Origin: Neurospora tetraspora
Taxonomy: Eukaryota; Ascomycota; Sordariomycetes; Sordariales; Sordariaceae
Direction: 5' to 3'
DNA length: 64,000 nucleotides
Assembly (NCBI RefSeq): GCF_033439725.1
Contig: NW_026944388.1
Coordinates: forward strand, 434,001-498,000
Shown: piece after piece, positions 32,722 through 43,150 of the stretch
Position numbering within the stretch: the stretch's first letter is position 1
Layout of the letters: each line of letters opens with the position of its first letter
Program-made: the position numbers and the translations under genes
Notes under the pieces: generated by a model
Told to the model about the DNA's origin: nothing
The model's database searches: none
What the model saw: the letters and a program-made list of their open reading frames with translations, nothing else

Positions 32722-33519
32722 TTGCTCACGTCAAGGAATTGGATTGTGGATTGGGAATTGGGGAGAAATAAGAGCTTAGTGGAGGATAGTGGAGGATAGT
32801 GGAGGATATATCCAGTGGTAGGTACATTTCTCATTCTGTGCTGTTGGGATATTTAACTGTCACTCGGGGTTTGAGAAATCGGCTTGGGTGTGGTTCAAGG
32901 TGGTCTGTGACTGCCAGATCACCTTGAATTCGGATGTTCCTGGGATACTCTTTGGAAAGGCTTTGGTATATACATAATGGGTTATAATTCGTTACGAGGA
33001 GGATTCATGATGGATGATTGGGATGGATGGATGGATCATGTACATAATGGGCCCTTGGACGATTGGTTGATCTAGGAATGAATATGTATGTATGTTCAGG
33101 TGTGGTATCATTTTGGATGGGCTCAAGGCATGGTCCAGGGGCATGTAAGACATAGGCTGGCGGAGTTTGGGATCACATCATTTTGGTTTAATGTACATCT
33201 GGGCTCTTCGTTATTGGTGGCTGTGACTTGTAACAAAAACGTGGACTCCGGAAACGCAGAGAGGGATGAATCTCTTCCAGAATTCAGCAACAATCCTAAG
33301 TGGCTACTTTTTATATCGATGCAGCATCACCAACCTTTGTCACAGCCATTTCTTTGCAACTCTCGACTTCGTCCTCACCGGTTCGTATCGTAAGAAGCAC
33401 TCACAGCACAAAAATGAAGGGGAAAAAGCCAATACTGTTAACTATTTTGGGAACCTGAGAAAGGGAAGATTCGGGCGGGGTGGAGCCAAAAAAAAAAAAA
33501 AAAAAAAAGAAATGTTGGT
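32722..33519. other. 3' flank of the septin-like gene
   Basis: No gene seen. Includes a 3 x 10-bp repeat (AGTGGAGGAT, 32,778-32,807) just after the coding region and GATG-rich simple sequence near 33,000. Confidence 0.5.
33488..33508 (-). terminator. RNA polymerase III terminator (T-run)
   Basis: A run of about 20 T on the minus strand begins 12 nt downstream of the tRNA-Asp gene end, with one interruption. A T-run is the standard stop signal for RNA polymerase III. Confidence 0.75.
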
Positions 33520-33612
33520 CTCTCCCGCCGGGAATTGAACCCGGGTCTCGAGCGAATCGAACTGATGTTCAAGCTTGACAAGCTCACATACTGACCACTA
33601 TACTACGGAAGA
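33520..33612 (-). tRNA. tRNA-Asp (GUC) with a short intron
   Basis: The minus strand starts TCTTCCGTAGTATAGTGG and ends CCCGGGTTCAATTCCCGG plus a 7-bp acceptor stem (one T-G wobble). The A box (TAGTATAGTGG) and B box (GGTTCAATTCC) are canonical. The anticodon loop has TTGTCA, so GUC for Asp, followed by an insertion of about 21 nt right after position 37, where nuclear tRNA introns lie. Stem TGAGC/GCTCG closes across it. The discriminator base is G, as expected for Asp. Confidence 0.92.
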
Positions 33613-34127
33613 TGTGCAACTGTTAATCAGCTGTCGTAGTTGGTTGTTGGAACAGTGCTTCGGCTGATGGTCTTATATACCGATATTTGACAAGGGTAAA
33701 TCTTTTTTTGGGTTTGGAACATACATACACTTCTGAATTGATTTGATCGAAAATCAATGTTGTAATAGGTTTGAAGCAAACACATCTTGTTGAGTATATC
33801 TTGGTCTTGGAAGAAAGAAGATTAGAGAGGTTTGGTGCAGTTGCTTGTGGGTGTAGCATGGTTAATGTTTTGATGGCAACTGGGTGGGCACTGAACGGAA
33901 AGATAAGCAGAACAAGTAGGTAGGCACTCGAGAGTTTGGACAAAGTTTATTTGACTATACTTCTGAATAGGTAACTCTAAACCTTTTCATGAGACTACGG
34001 ACACAAGGAAACTAACTGGGTATCATGCTATGATGCGCAAAGAAGAGTGACAGTCGCCGGCAATGCGACGACAAGGTGCACTGCAATGACTGAGGACTCG
34101 CGAAAACACGGGACAAGCAGAAAGAAA
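33613..34127. other. Spacer between tRNA-Asp and the DnaJ gene
   Basis: No gene seen. It contains the upstream side of the tRNA gene and the 3' flank of the minus-strand DnaJ gene. Confidence 0.5.
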
Positions 34128-35174
34128 CTACGACGACTGAGCCTGCATCGCGGCAGCTTCAGCATCCTCTCGCTTCCTCCGTTCTTCATCCCGCTTCGCC
34201 TGAGCGGCTTTCAGCCTCGCCATGGTAGCCGCGAAGCCACCACCACCGGCTGCTGCTGGTTTCGCAGGCTCTCCCGTAGCAGGAGCAGCTGTTTCCGTCG
34301 TCGGCACCGGTGCTGACTGTGGTGGCTGGGCTGCCTTGTTTTCGTCAGCCTTTGACTCTTCTTCTTGTGTCGATTTGGAGGTGGAGGTGGATGGGGGTTT
34401 GTCTTGGATGTCCTTGTCCTTTTCCGTGTCCTTGCCCGCGCCCGCTTTCTTGTCCGCTTTCCTCTTCTCCTTCTCTGCTTTCCGCTGTCGCTTCTCTTCG
34501 AGCTTGCGTTCTAGCTCGGCAATCTTGGAGTCGTAATCATCTCCTCCATTTTCGTCGACGCCGTCAGCTGCTGCTGGGGGCATCTCTGCTTGCTTTTTTT
34601 GTTCGGTACCGGTACCGCCCATTTTTACGTCCTCCTCCTCCTTCTTTCGTTTTTCCTTCTCAACAGCCTCAGCCATAGCCGCCTTCTGCTCCCTCTCCTC
34701 CGCCTCCCTCATCAACCTCCTCCTCTCCTCCAACTTCGCCCTCCCCTTCCTCGCCATCGCCTCCACCTCCGCCGCCACCTGCATTTTCCCCTTCTCCTCG
34801 TCCATCTTCTGCCGTTTCGCCGCCTCCTCGCGCTCGTGCAGCTCCTCTACCAGTTTTCTCCGGCGCGCCGACATGGCGTCCAGCGTCGCCTTCTTCTGCA
34901 GGATGGCGCGCATGCCGTTGTCGTAGGCGGCGCGCGCCTCGGCGTGGAGCAGCACATCGCGCGCCCGCTCGAGCCGCTCGTAGAGCAAAGGGTCGTAGGC
35001 GTCGCCGGCTTTGTCCGGGTGCGCGGTCAGAGCTTTGCGTCGGAAGGCGCGCCGGATGTCGGCTTCGGGAGAGGTGGCGTCGATTGGGATGGTCTCGGAG
35101 GTCAGGAGGGCGAAGAGGTCGTCGCCGCGCGAGGCGGCGTCGGAGGCGTATTTTATTAGGTCGTCGTTGTTCAT
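34128..35174 (-). CDS. DnaJ-domain protein, Cwf23/DNAJC17-like spliceosome-associated
   Basis: A single exon of 348 residues. The J domain occupies about residues 15-90, with RRAFRRKALTAHPDKAG carrying the HPD tripeptide needed to stimulate Hsp70. It is followed by long charged helices (ARRRKLVEELHEREEAAKRQ, then Lys/Glu-rich coiled coil) and an Ala/Pro/Thr-rich tail. This layout, with an early J domain followed by a long charged coiled coil and no Gly/Phe or zinc-finger region, fits the class III J-proteins Cwc23/Cwf23/DNAJC17 that act in the spliceosome. I see no clear RRM, which the animal DNAJC17 has. Family assignment is by architecture, so spliceosomal function is likely, not proven. 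Confidence 0.8.
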   Translation of the reverse strand: MNNDDLIKYASDAASRGDDLFALLTSETIPIDATSPEADIRRAFRRKALTAHPDKAGDAYDPLLYERLERARDVLLHAEARAAYDNGMRAILQKKATLDAMSARRRKLVEELHEREEAAKRQKMDEEKGKMQVAAEVEAMARKGRAKLEERRRLMREAEEREQKAAMAEAVEKEKRKKEEEDVKMGGTGTEQKKQAEMPPAAADGVDENGGDDYDSKIAELERKLEEKRQRKAEKEKRKADKKAGAGKDTEKDKDIQDKPPSTSTSKSTQEEESKADENKAAQPPQSAPVPTTETAAPATGEPAKPAAAGGGGFAATMARLKAAQAKRDEERRKREDAEAAAMQAQSS

Positions 35175-35677
35175 TTTGTTTGTGGTCTTGGGGTTAAAGA
35201 TTGGTGGTATGTGTTTGGGCAGATGATAGTTTGGATTGTCGGGTTGGAATCGGTCTGGGCTGGATTGTGGTGGATGACAGAAAAAGAGGAAGAAGAGAAA
35301 GAAGTGGAAAGTTTGGACAGTGGATGAGCCGGTGACGTTGGGTGGTAAACTTCGGCCGAAGAAAAACCACTGTGCAGTGACAGGCCGATGAAATTAACGT
35401 AACATGTTGTAATTACGCGCGCTCAAATTTAGCACCATCAGCCCTACGCGAATCTCATGGGTCCCTCGTCATTTTTTATTTATTTTTGGGTTTCTTCTTC
35501 TCGCAACATTCTCACATTTATCACCAGCTCTAACTGTGCCATTGTCGGGCAGTGCTCATAATTCATCATTCGTTTTGACTCATTATTTAACAAAACAAGG
35601 TATGGGTTTCAACAAAGCCCCAAACGCCCTCCGCTCAATCTGACGCGCCATGTACGCGAATCCCCTCATCGCTACCC
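35175..35677. other. Upstream region of the DnaJ gene and 3' flank of the dioxygenase gene
   Basis: No gene seen. Contains AT-rich sequence and a T-rich stretch near 35,470-35,490. Confidence 0.5.
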
Positions 35678-36801
35678 TTAGTAGGTGGCAGCCAGCCTCT
35701 TCACCAGATACTGCCCACTGTTGATACCCTCATACTTCCTCTCCGACTCGGCCGCATATGTGCCCGGGATGGCCTCAATGTAGCTCTTGTGATTGGGGTT
35801 GCAGAAGTACCTAGGGAGATGTTTGGTCAGCCGCAGCTCATTCAAGACCCAACAAGAGGCAACACTTACGCAATGCTGTATCTGGGCGGGTGGACATCCT
35901 CTGGCTTGGGAGGCTCAACCACACGGTGGACGGTGCTCTTGATGGTATCGTTGCTCCACCTAGCCAACAGATCTCCAGCGTTGACAACCACAGTGTTCTC
36001 AATCGGCGTTGCATCGATGAACTGCCCATTGGGACTCTTCACCTGCAAACCACCACGCGAATCCTGGAACAGCAGGGTGATAGACCCATAGTCAGTGTGC
36101 TCGCCAGCGCGGACCTGGCCAGGGTTGATCTTGAACACCTCGCTCTTCACGGCCGGGTAGTGCAGCAGGCGCAGGATGTTATCGCCCACGTCGACGAAGC
36201 TGTCAAAGTAGTTGGCGTCGATGCCCATGCCGACGGCAATGGCGCGCATCACTTCGACGTGCAGCGCCTTGCACTGGTCGAAGAAGTTGGTCATGGTGCT
36301 CTTGAACCCCACGAGCTCGTCTTGTTCCGCCGGCCACGGGTTGGGGTGGCCCGGCTCGTCTTCGCGGCCGATCTCATAGCTCTCCTTGATATCGGGGGCG
36401 GCTGATCGGATCTTCTCGATCTCGGCGGGGTCGGTCAACTGCGTCACCTTCTCGCGGCCGGGGGCTGAGTAGCCACGGTTGGCCTCGGGCGTGGTCCAGC
36501 CAACCTCGAGCTTCGTCTCCTTGGGGAGCTTGAAGAACTTGGCTGAGGTGTTGAAGACATGCTCGCGGAAATCGGGCTGGATGGGGATGTTCTTGAGGTA
36601 GATGAAGCCGGCTGTTTGGAAGCCGTGGAGGATCGCCTTGGCCGTCTCGAGCTTCAGGGTCTCGTCTCCCTCGAGGAACTTGGAGAAGTCGATGAGCTAT
36701 TCGACGGGTTAGTTACCCCCATGGGCGGGAAGGCCTTTGGTGAGTAGCAATTAGCATACCGGGATGACGAGTCCATCTTCGTTAACAGCAGCCTTTTCCA
36801 T
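35678..36801 (-). CDS. Thymine 7-hydroxylase (thymine dioxygenase), 2-oxoglutarate/Fe(II) type
   Basis: Exons 36801-36760, 36696-35870 and 35810-35678 give 333 residues, the length I recall for the N. crassa enzyme, which it matches closely from memory. The enzyme oxidises thymine in three steps to 5-hydroxymethyluracil, 5-formyluracil and uracil-5-carboxylate, using O2 and 2-oxoglutarate. The N-terminal isopenicillin-N-synthase-like block reads LIDFSKFLEGDE and ANRGYSAPGREKV. The double-stranded beta-helix core has the iron ligands His and Asp in GEHTDYGSITLLFQD and the distal His in STVHRVV, with the oxoglutarate-binding RYS in PPRYSIA. It is divergently paired with the decarboxylase at 37,595, which uses its product. 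Confidence 0.95.
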
Positions 36802-37594
36802 CTTGATCTCTACCTTTGGGTCGTTTCCTTTGATATTGGAACTGAGCACGCGAGGAGTTCAAAAGTCAACAAGCCGTCACGGGCGGGGTATCACAAGCAA
36901 TTAAACAGAACAACACGGGCAACAAGTGAGGGGAGAACCACGGAGGTACGAACTCCATCATATGTTCTTTATCGGATCTTGACCCGATATATCACGTTTT
37001 ATCGGCGGCACGGGCAAGTTTATCGCACTCCGAGACTCGAGTCGGGTTAGTTCCAGCCGGGATCTGTCGCTGCATGCAACGATAGCATGACCGAAACGGG
37101 CAGGCAACGGCCCACTCCGCGATCGCTCTTTGATAGCGTTTGCTTGATGTCAGTGGACAGCGTTGGAGATGCAGTTGCAGTGACTGTTTTCTCGCCTTCC
37201 AGAAGGGTGTTTCTGCTTACAAGTCGTTCTTATAAATCTCCACTTCTCATGATAAGCTTGTCTTCGCCCCCTCTCTGTTGCATTGTTGCATTTCACGATA
37301 ACGACGGAATGTGGGGGAAAGGGGAGCTGGGTAGATCAAGGGCGGGGTATTAGTGATATGCTACCATAACACATACATCTTTCTTTTCGTAGTGTAACGC
37401 CTCTTCGTCATTGTTTAGTTCGGTTGTCCTTTCTTGTCTTGTTGTCCTACTTCACCAACCTCATTTCGCAACACCACATCCAAGCTTCACCACCTTGAAG
37501 CCTGACCATCTCCAAGCTTCACGATCCCCTCACTAAACTCCAAAACACTCAACCCCAACTTCTACTCCCCTCACCACCATCCCAATCCATCACC
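36802..37594. promoter_or_regulatory. Shared divergent promoter of the thymine-salvage pair, with GATA motifs
   Basis: The 793-bp region between the two start codons has five GATAA-type motifs. Three are TTTATC at 36,968, 36,998 and 37,019, within 57 bp near the dioxygenase; the others are GATAAG at 37,251 and GATAAC at 37,297. GATA factors such as NIT2 control nitrogen-source genes in Neurospora and prefer closely spaced sites. A regulatory role here is inference. Confidence 0.55.
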
Positions 37595-38761
37595 ATGGGC
37601 TTCTGCGACGGCAAAGTAGTGGACATCCACACCCACATGTACCCCCCCGAATACGTCAAGATCCTCGAATCCCGCACCTCCATCCCCCTCGTGCGCTCCT
37701 TCCCCGGCTCCTCCGACCCGCGCCTCATCCTGCTCGACACCGAGGTTCCCATCCTCGAAGAAGCCGAAGCGGCCAAAGCGCGGGGCGAGACGCCCACCAA
37801 CATCCCCGGCCGTCCCCTAACCAAACACTACTCCTCGCTCGACCAAAAGATGCACTTTATGGAAACCCACGAAATCGACATCAGCGTCGTCTCGCTCGCC
37901 AACCCGTGGCTCGACTTCCTCTCGGCCTCCGAGGCGGGACCTATAGCCGAGTCCATCAACGCCGACTTCAGCCGCATGTGCGAAGAAAAGTGCGGCCGCC
38001 TCTTCTTCTTCGCCGCTTTACCTCTGACCGCTTCGCAAGAGGTTATCCTCTCCTCCATCGCCCACGTTTCTTCTCTGCCTTACTGCCGGGGCGTCATCTT
38101 GGGCACCTCCGGGTTGGGAAAGGGGCTAGACGACCCCGATCTCCTGCCCATCTTCCAAGCCCTGGCCGACGCGCGCCTGATCATCTTTTTGCATCCGCAC
38201 TACGGCCTGCCGAACGAAGTCTGGGGTCCCCGCGCCCAAGAAAATTACGGCCACGTCTTGCCTTTGGCCCTTGGGTTTCCGATGGAAACCACCATCGCTG
38301 TTACGAGGATGTACCTCGCGGGCGTGTTCGATCAGGTTCCGCAACTAAACATGCTGCTGGCGCACAGCGGCGGGACGCTGCCTTTCCTGGCGGGGAGGAT
38401 AGAGTCGTGTATTTTGCACGACGGACATTTGCACGCTGCGGGGACGAAACCGAAGAAGACCATCTGGGAGGTGTTGAGCAGCCAGGTTTATCTCGACGCG
38501 GTGGTTTATAGCGATGTGGGGCTGAAGGCGGCGGTAGCAGCGAGCGGGCCCGAGGGCCATGAGAGGTTGATGTTTGGCACTGATCATCCGTTTTTCCCGC
38601 CGCTGGGGAGCGATGAGGAGGGCGAGTGGGAGAGCGTGACGTGGAATGGGGCGGCGGTGAGGAAGGCGTTTGGGGAGGATGCGGAGGGGGTGAAGGTGCA
38701 GAAAGTAATGGGCGGAAATGCGGTTAAGGTGTTGAACTTGAGGAGGGATGGGTGCCGATAA
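37595..38761 (+). CDS. Uracil-5-carboxylate (iso-orotate) decarboxylase
   Basis: A single exon of 388 residues from the amidohydrolase superfamily (ACMSD-like branch). It removes the carboxyl group from uracil-5-carboxylate, giving uracil for salvage. Metal-binding motif VVDIHTHMYPP opens the barrel; FLHPHYGLPNEVWGP, LLAHSGGTLPFLAGRIES and MFGTDHPFFPP supply further ligands and the catalytic Asp. These blocks match the structurally studied Cordyceps/Metarhizium enzymes as I remember them. The start has a favourable context (ACCATGGG). Its product-supplying partner, thymine 7-hydroxylase, is transcribed divergently, so the pair forms a two-gene thymine-to-uracil cluster. Confidence 0.93.
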   Translation: MGFCDGKVVDIHTHMYPPEYVKILESRTSIPLVRSFPGSSDPRLILLDTEVPILEEAEAAKARGETPTNIPGRPLTKHYSSLDQKMHFMETHEIDISVVSLANPWLDFLSASEAGPIAESINADFSRMCEEKCGRLFFFAALPLTASQEVILSSIAHVSSLPYCRGVILGTSGLGKGLDDPDLLPIFQALADARLIIFLHPHYGLPNEVWGPRAQENYGHVLPLALGFPMETTIAVTRMYLAGVFDQVPQLNMLLAHSGGTLPFLAGRIESCILHDGHLHAAGTKPKKTIWEVLSSQVYLDAVVYSDVGLKAAVAASGPEGHERLMFGTDHPFFPPLGSDEEGEWESVTWNGAAVRKAFGEDAEGVKVQKVMGGNAVKVLNLRRDGCR

Positions 38762-39237
38762 GCTTTGGCTAGGGGTTGCGTGGCAAGGAGGGATGGGTTG
38801 TAAGTAGATGTTATGTAGAGCATGTATATATACGACGGAGGGCTGGCCCTTTGCTTTATGATATAGAGAAAATGGATTGCGATGTAAAGCGAATGCTCTT
38901 TCAGAAAGCACCACAGCACTGCCTCCGTTCGGTGGAATCATCCGCTGAGAACCTTCGCATTCGCTCCAACCTGGAAACAAGCATCAGTACCTAATGGCCA
39001 TGGCTCATCCCTTTGAGGAACCAACTCGTCCAAGACGTGGCTTATAGAAGCCGAGCCATACTTAATCCCCATGTAGGCACAAAAAAAACAGCTTGACAAT
39101 GTTGTCCTATCTTCCAATCCGTTATTCAACATTTTATCTATCCACAGCCTACTCCCACCACTTATTTTTGGTATCATAACATCCCCCTTTCCCCCTCCAC
39201 TTTGTTTCCTCCCCTCCCAATCCTCAACAAAACAACT
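38762..39237. other. Convergent spacer
   Basis: 3' ends of the decarboxylase gene and the Dbp8-like helicase gene meet here. Nothing else seen. Confidence 0.5.
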
Positions 39238-41159
39238 TTACATAGCCCTCAACTTCTCCTTCCCCCTCTTCCTCTTCCCGCCCACCTCCTTCTGCTCCTC
39301 AATCTCCAACAACGCCTCCCTCTTCTTCTCGCCCACCACCTTGAGCGCCTCCCTGACCACTCTCGTCTCCAAGTTGACGCCATCCTCCGTCCACGCCTCC
39401 ATCTGCCGTCCAACCCTCTGCTCAATCGCCAGCACCAGATCGACATCCCTCTGCCCCACAAACGTCACCGCATCACCCTTGCGGCCCGCACGCGCCGTAC
39501 GACCGACACGATGAATGTAGTCGTCCGGATCGCGGGGGATGTCATAGTTCACAACGATTTTCACCTCGGGGATATCGAGACCTCTGGCCGCGACGTCGGT
39601 CGCCACCAGAATGCGCGCGGCCGAGGCGCGGAACCGACCGAGGTTGTCGATTCTCTGGCTCTGGGGGAGCTTCGAGTGCAGAGACGTAACGCGGTGGTCG
39701 AGCAAACGCAACAAGTGGTGCAAAAAGTCGGCCGTGCTCGTGCGGTTGCAGAAGATGATCACGCTCTTGTCGACGTTTTGGGGTGTCAAAAGGAACATGT
39801 GCAGATAGTGCTCGCGGTGGGTCACGGGCACCTGGAGGTGCATCTGTCGCAGGGTGGCGGGGATGGCGAGCCGCTGGGTGTCGACCTCGCACACGAAGAC
39901 GGGGGCGCGGCCGGGGATGGGCGGGCGCTCGGAGAGGGCCTTGACTTCGGGCGTCATGGTGGCGGTGAAGAGCAGCGTTTGGCGCTCGGAGGGCGGGGGG
40001 AGGACGGAGAAGCATTCTTCGACGTCCGGGAGCATGGAGCCGTGGCCGCTGTTTGCGAGCAAGCGGTCGGCTTCGTCGAGCACGATGAACTTGACTCGGC
40101 GCAGGCCGCAGATGGTGTCCTCGCCTGAGGTGCGGATGTGGTCGGCGAGACGGCCGGGGGTGGCGATGACGAGGTGCGGGCGGTTGGCGAGGTCGATGGC
40201 TTGTTTGCGCATGTCGGAGCCGCCGGTGATGAGGACGGCTTTGAGAACGTGGGGTTGCGAGAGGGCGATGACTTGTTCCATGATTTGGAGGGCGAGTTCG
40301 CTGCGGCATGTGGTTAGTCTCTACCTATTGTTTACTTACGAGGTTTCAGGGGTGAGTTGAGGATTTCAACGGAAGCTTACCGAGTTGGTGTGAGGATGAG
40401 ACCAAAGATGGCAGATGGGTTGGCAGCCCATTGCTGGAGAACGGGAACGGCAAACGCTACCGTCTTACCCGAACCTGTCCTACTGCCACCGATGCAGTCC
40501 CTGCCCTTGAGAATCTCGGGTATACAACCCTTTTGAATGCCGGTTGGCCGCTTGATGGCCATGTTGGCGAGAGACTGGACCAGCCATGGGCGGACATTGA
40601 GTGCGTCGAAGGTGGTGTTGGCGTCGATAGGAACAGAAACTGTGCTGGCAGGCTCTGGTACTGGGAGGGCAGGTGCTGTCTCTTCGGTCTTCTCTGTCTT
40701 GGGTGCCTCGGGTTGCTTTTTCTTGATGCGGGATGGGACGTTGTTGAAGACAGGCTTGACGGGCGCGACGGGTGTGTCATCCTCTTCCTCATCTTCAAGC
40801 TGAGTAACAATGTCGTCGATGGTGGGTGAGGTACGACGTCGTTTCCTGGGGGCGGAGCTGTCTAGCGAGTCGGAATCTGAGTCTGAGCCTGACGTGGCGC
40901 TCTGGTTCTCCTCGTCGTCATCTTCGTCTGAAACGTCCTCCTCTGAATCGTGTTCATCCTCGTCCTCGTCTTCCTCCTCTTCATCTGAGCCAGCCAGCTC
41001 ATCCTCCACATCTAGCTCAGACCCAAAGTCGGACTCATCCTCAGAGTGGTCGGATTGTTCATCAACCTCCTCAGTGACGGCGGGCGCCTTGTTGACCCTG
41101 GATTTAGGAATGACATTGGCATTGGCCTTTTTGGCCTTTGCGGCTGTGGCGGACGGCAT
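39238..41159 (-). CDS. dbp8: DEAD-box RNA helicase, Dbp8/DDX49-like
   Basis: Exons 41159-40381 and 40300-39238 give 613 residues. An acidic N-terminal extension of about 170 residues ([20 protein letters not shown]) precedes the helicase core. The Q motif region is [20 protein letters not shown]; motif I is SRTGSGKT; motif Ia PTREL spans the splice junction; motif II is VLDEADRL; motif III is FTATMT (TAT in place of the usual SAT); motif V is [13 protein letters not shown]; motif VI is [10 protein letters not shown]. The C-terminus [20 protein letters not shown] is typical of Dbp8/DDX49. These proteins act in the nucleolus in small-subunit ribosomal RNA processing. Assignment to Dbp8 and not another DEAD-box family rests on the C-terminal block and compact core. 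Confidence 0.88.
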
Positions 41160-42982
41160 TGCTGGTTTGTTACTTTTCTTTTCGGATTTGAATGACTGAT
41201 TCTAGAACAAGTTGTTTATGCAGAGCCGTTGTTGAAGATTCCGTCAATTTCGGTTTCGCTACAGGACCGTGAAGGGCGCGTCTGGCAGATTCGATGGTGT
41301 TGTGAAGTTGATTATCAGTCGATAAACTGATAACGACTGCAATCGCCATCAAAATTCAAAATTTTTGGTTCAGCAAGGTTCTTGGGAGTGACCGAAACGG
41401 GAAAGCGTGCTGTAATGTCACGTTCAGCTCCATTACGTAAGCATGGCATTCAGACTTATGCTTCAAACAACGACAGACCCGGAACCCTCACCCCGCCATC
41501 CTCCATTTCCCATGTTTATGGTCTACGCAGAACGACTCCGGGAGGGCTGAATACACTGGGTATCGTGAGAGCATTCCCATTTCCTTCGAGTTTCTCTCTT
41601 GCCCGACGTCCTTCCATTCACGAACTTCCAGATCGCCAAGACCCGACGCCTGCACACGGACCGCAAGCAGGCCTGGGCCCGGGGTAGCATCAAGACCCAC
41701 CAAGGTGCCTTGAAACGCATGCCGAAGCGCCGGCGAACCGCCAACGTCGCATAGCAAGCGTGAGCCACCAAACCATGGGCGCTTAAGTTTTGGACTGTGT
41801 TTTGGTTTCCACATTCCATCTCATGGAATACGAAGAAGCCGTTGCTTTGATCTTCATAGTGCGACTTCTGGGCGCTTGGAAGAATGCAAAGGATAGGAGA
41901 GTTCTATCAGGGATTCTGTCAGAAAGCATGCCGAGCTCGTGGTGGTGTTATGCTGATTGCACTGTTTCCGAATAACGTCTACTTCCCCCATCCTGTGGCA
42001 TCATCAGTGCCACTCAAGAACAGTGGTTGACGATAATCCCAAGGCTGCGGATCCCTATGGCCGCCGCTAAACGGGCCAAGTCTGGAGTGGAACCCACGGT
42101 AGGGCACGCGAGCTTGCCCCGGCGATGCATGGGCTATCGGCCCTTACCCAAGGCTTGCTTGCCTTGCCATCTGACGGTGATGGTCCTCAGTCAGCACTCG
42201 GGCATTTCAATAAACAATGTTGTGGTACAGTACTTTACCGGAACAGTGGCTTACCGATTTGGCCCCCAACTACCCCCATTGAGCAAGCAGGCAAACATGC
42301 CCGAGCAAGGTGTCAGCATAACAATGTCTAGCAGTCAAGGAGGCAGAAGTGTTTTGTTTACATGGTATGGTCATGCCCCGAGTGGTAGATGAGTTCTATT
42401 AGCTATGCTTTCCGCTCATCTCGATTCGCATATGCTGAGGTCCTTCATTGTCATTCATAACTTCTCACCTGCCTCTGCATAGTAAACGAATGTGTTGATC
42501 AAAGCAAGCATGTTTCATCCACCTGGTTGGTTCCCTAGGATGATGACGTTAATCTCAACGCCTGAGCTGACTATGCCGCAGTTTGGCTGGCCGTCTCTCC
42601 TGAAACGCCGCTCACCCACAGTGAACCGAGAGGCACAGTGTCTCTCAACGACGTAGACAGTCCTTTCTGTGCCTCTCTGCTCAAGCACTTTGAGAGAAGA
42701 AGAATTGTGCGCCGTGCCCACATGCCGCAGCCCTCGCTGAAGATGCCGATGCCCCCCTGGTGGTGTAAGAACGACAAGGCGAGACTGGTGGAATCGCGGG
42801 AGGGTTGAAGCGAAAGACGGGCCTGACTGGCCAGTGGGAGTGTCGATCTGATGCCCTGTGGCGGCTTTCCAATCTGCCAATCAGAGGTTTAGAACGACCG
42901 CTGTAAGTCTAGTACCGGTAATTCTCACCCGATTTGATTTCACTCAAATAGGTATAGCACCGGGGATATCTGACCTAGCAAG
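41160..42982. other. Intergenic, no gene supported
   Basis: Open frames on both strands lack domains and supporting splice sites. The first part should hold the promoter of the helicase gene. The Copia element inserted at the right end. Confidence 0.5.
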
Positions 42983-43150
42983 TGTCAGATGTGACAGTGC
43001 AGAATTGATTGATTGAAGAGAGTGTCTGACTTGCCTAGAAGGTATGGGGGGTGCTGGGGTAACCCAGATATGCCCAGAAATCAGGCAATATCAGGTAGCT
43101 GGAGCGCTAGCCTCTATAGAGTATGGCTAAAACCACCCTTAAATCTAATA
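42983..43150 (-). repeat. LTR of the Copia element (left copy)
   Basis: 168 bp, matching the right copy along its full length. It starts TGTCAGAT; the family's other end is ATCTGACA, an inverted repeat. Just inside it, the minus strand reads AAGGGGGTG, a purine tract next to the LTR, which places this copy at the element's 3' end. Confidence 0.95.

Noticed and set aside
34222-35159. Long plus-strand frames opposite the DnaJ gene
   Set aside because: They mirror the Lys/Glu/Ala-rich coiled coil on the other strand; the minus strand has the J domain.
39202-40360. Plus-strand frames of 168-308 codons opposite the helicase
   Set aside because: Antisense shadows of a clear DEAD-box gene with all motifs on the minus strand.
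41382-42880. Several 100-120-codon frames on both strands
   Set aside because: No domain, no splice-supported extension and overlapping frames in both directions; consistent with GC-rich non-coding sequence.
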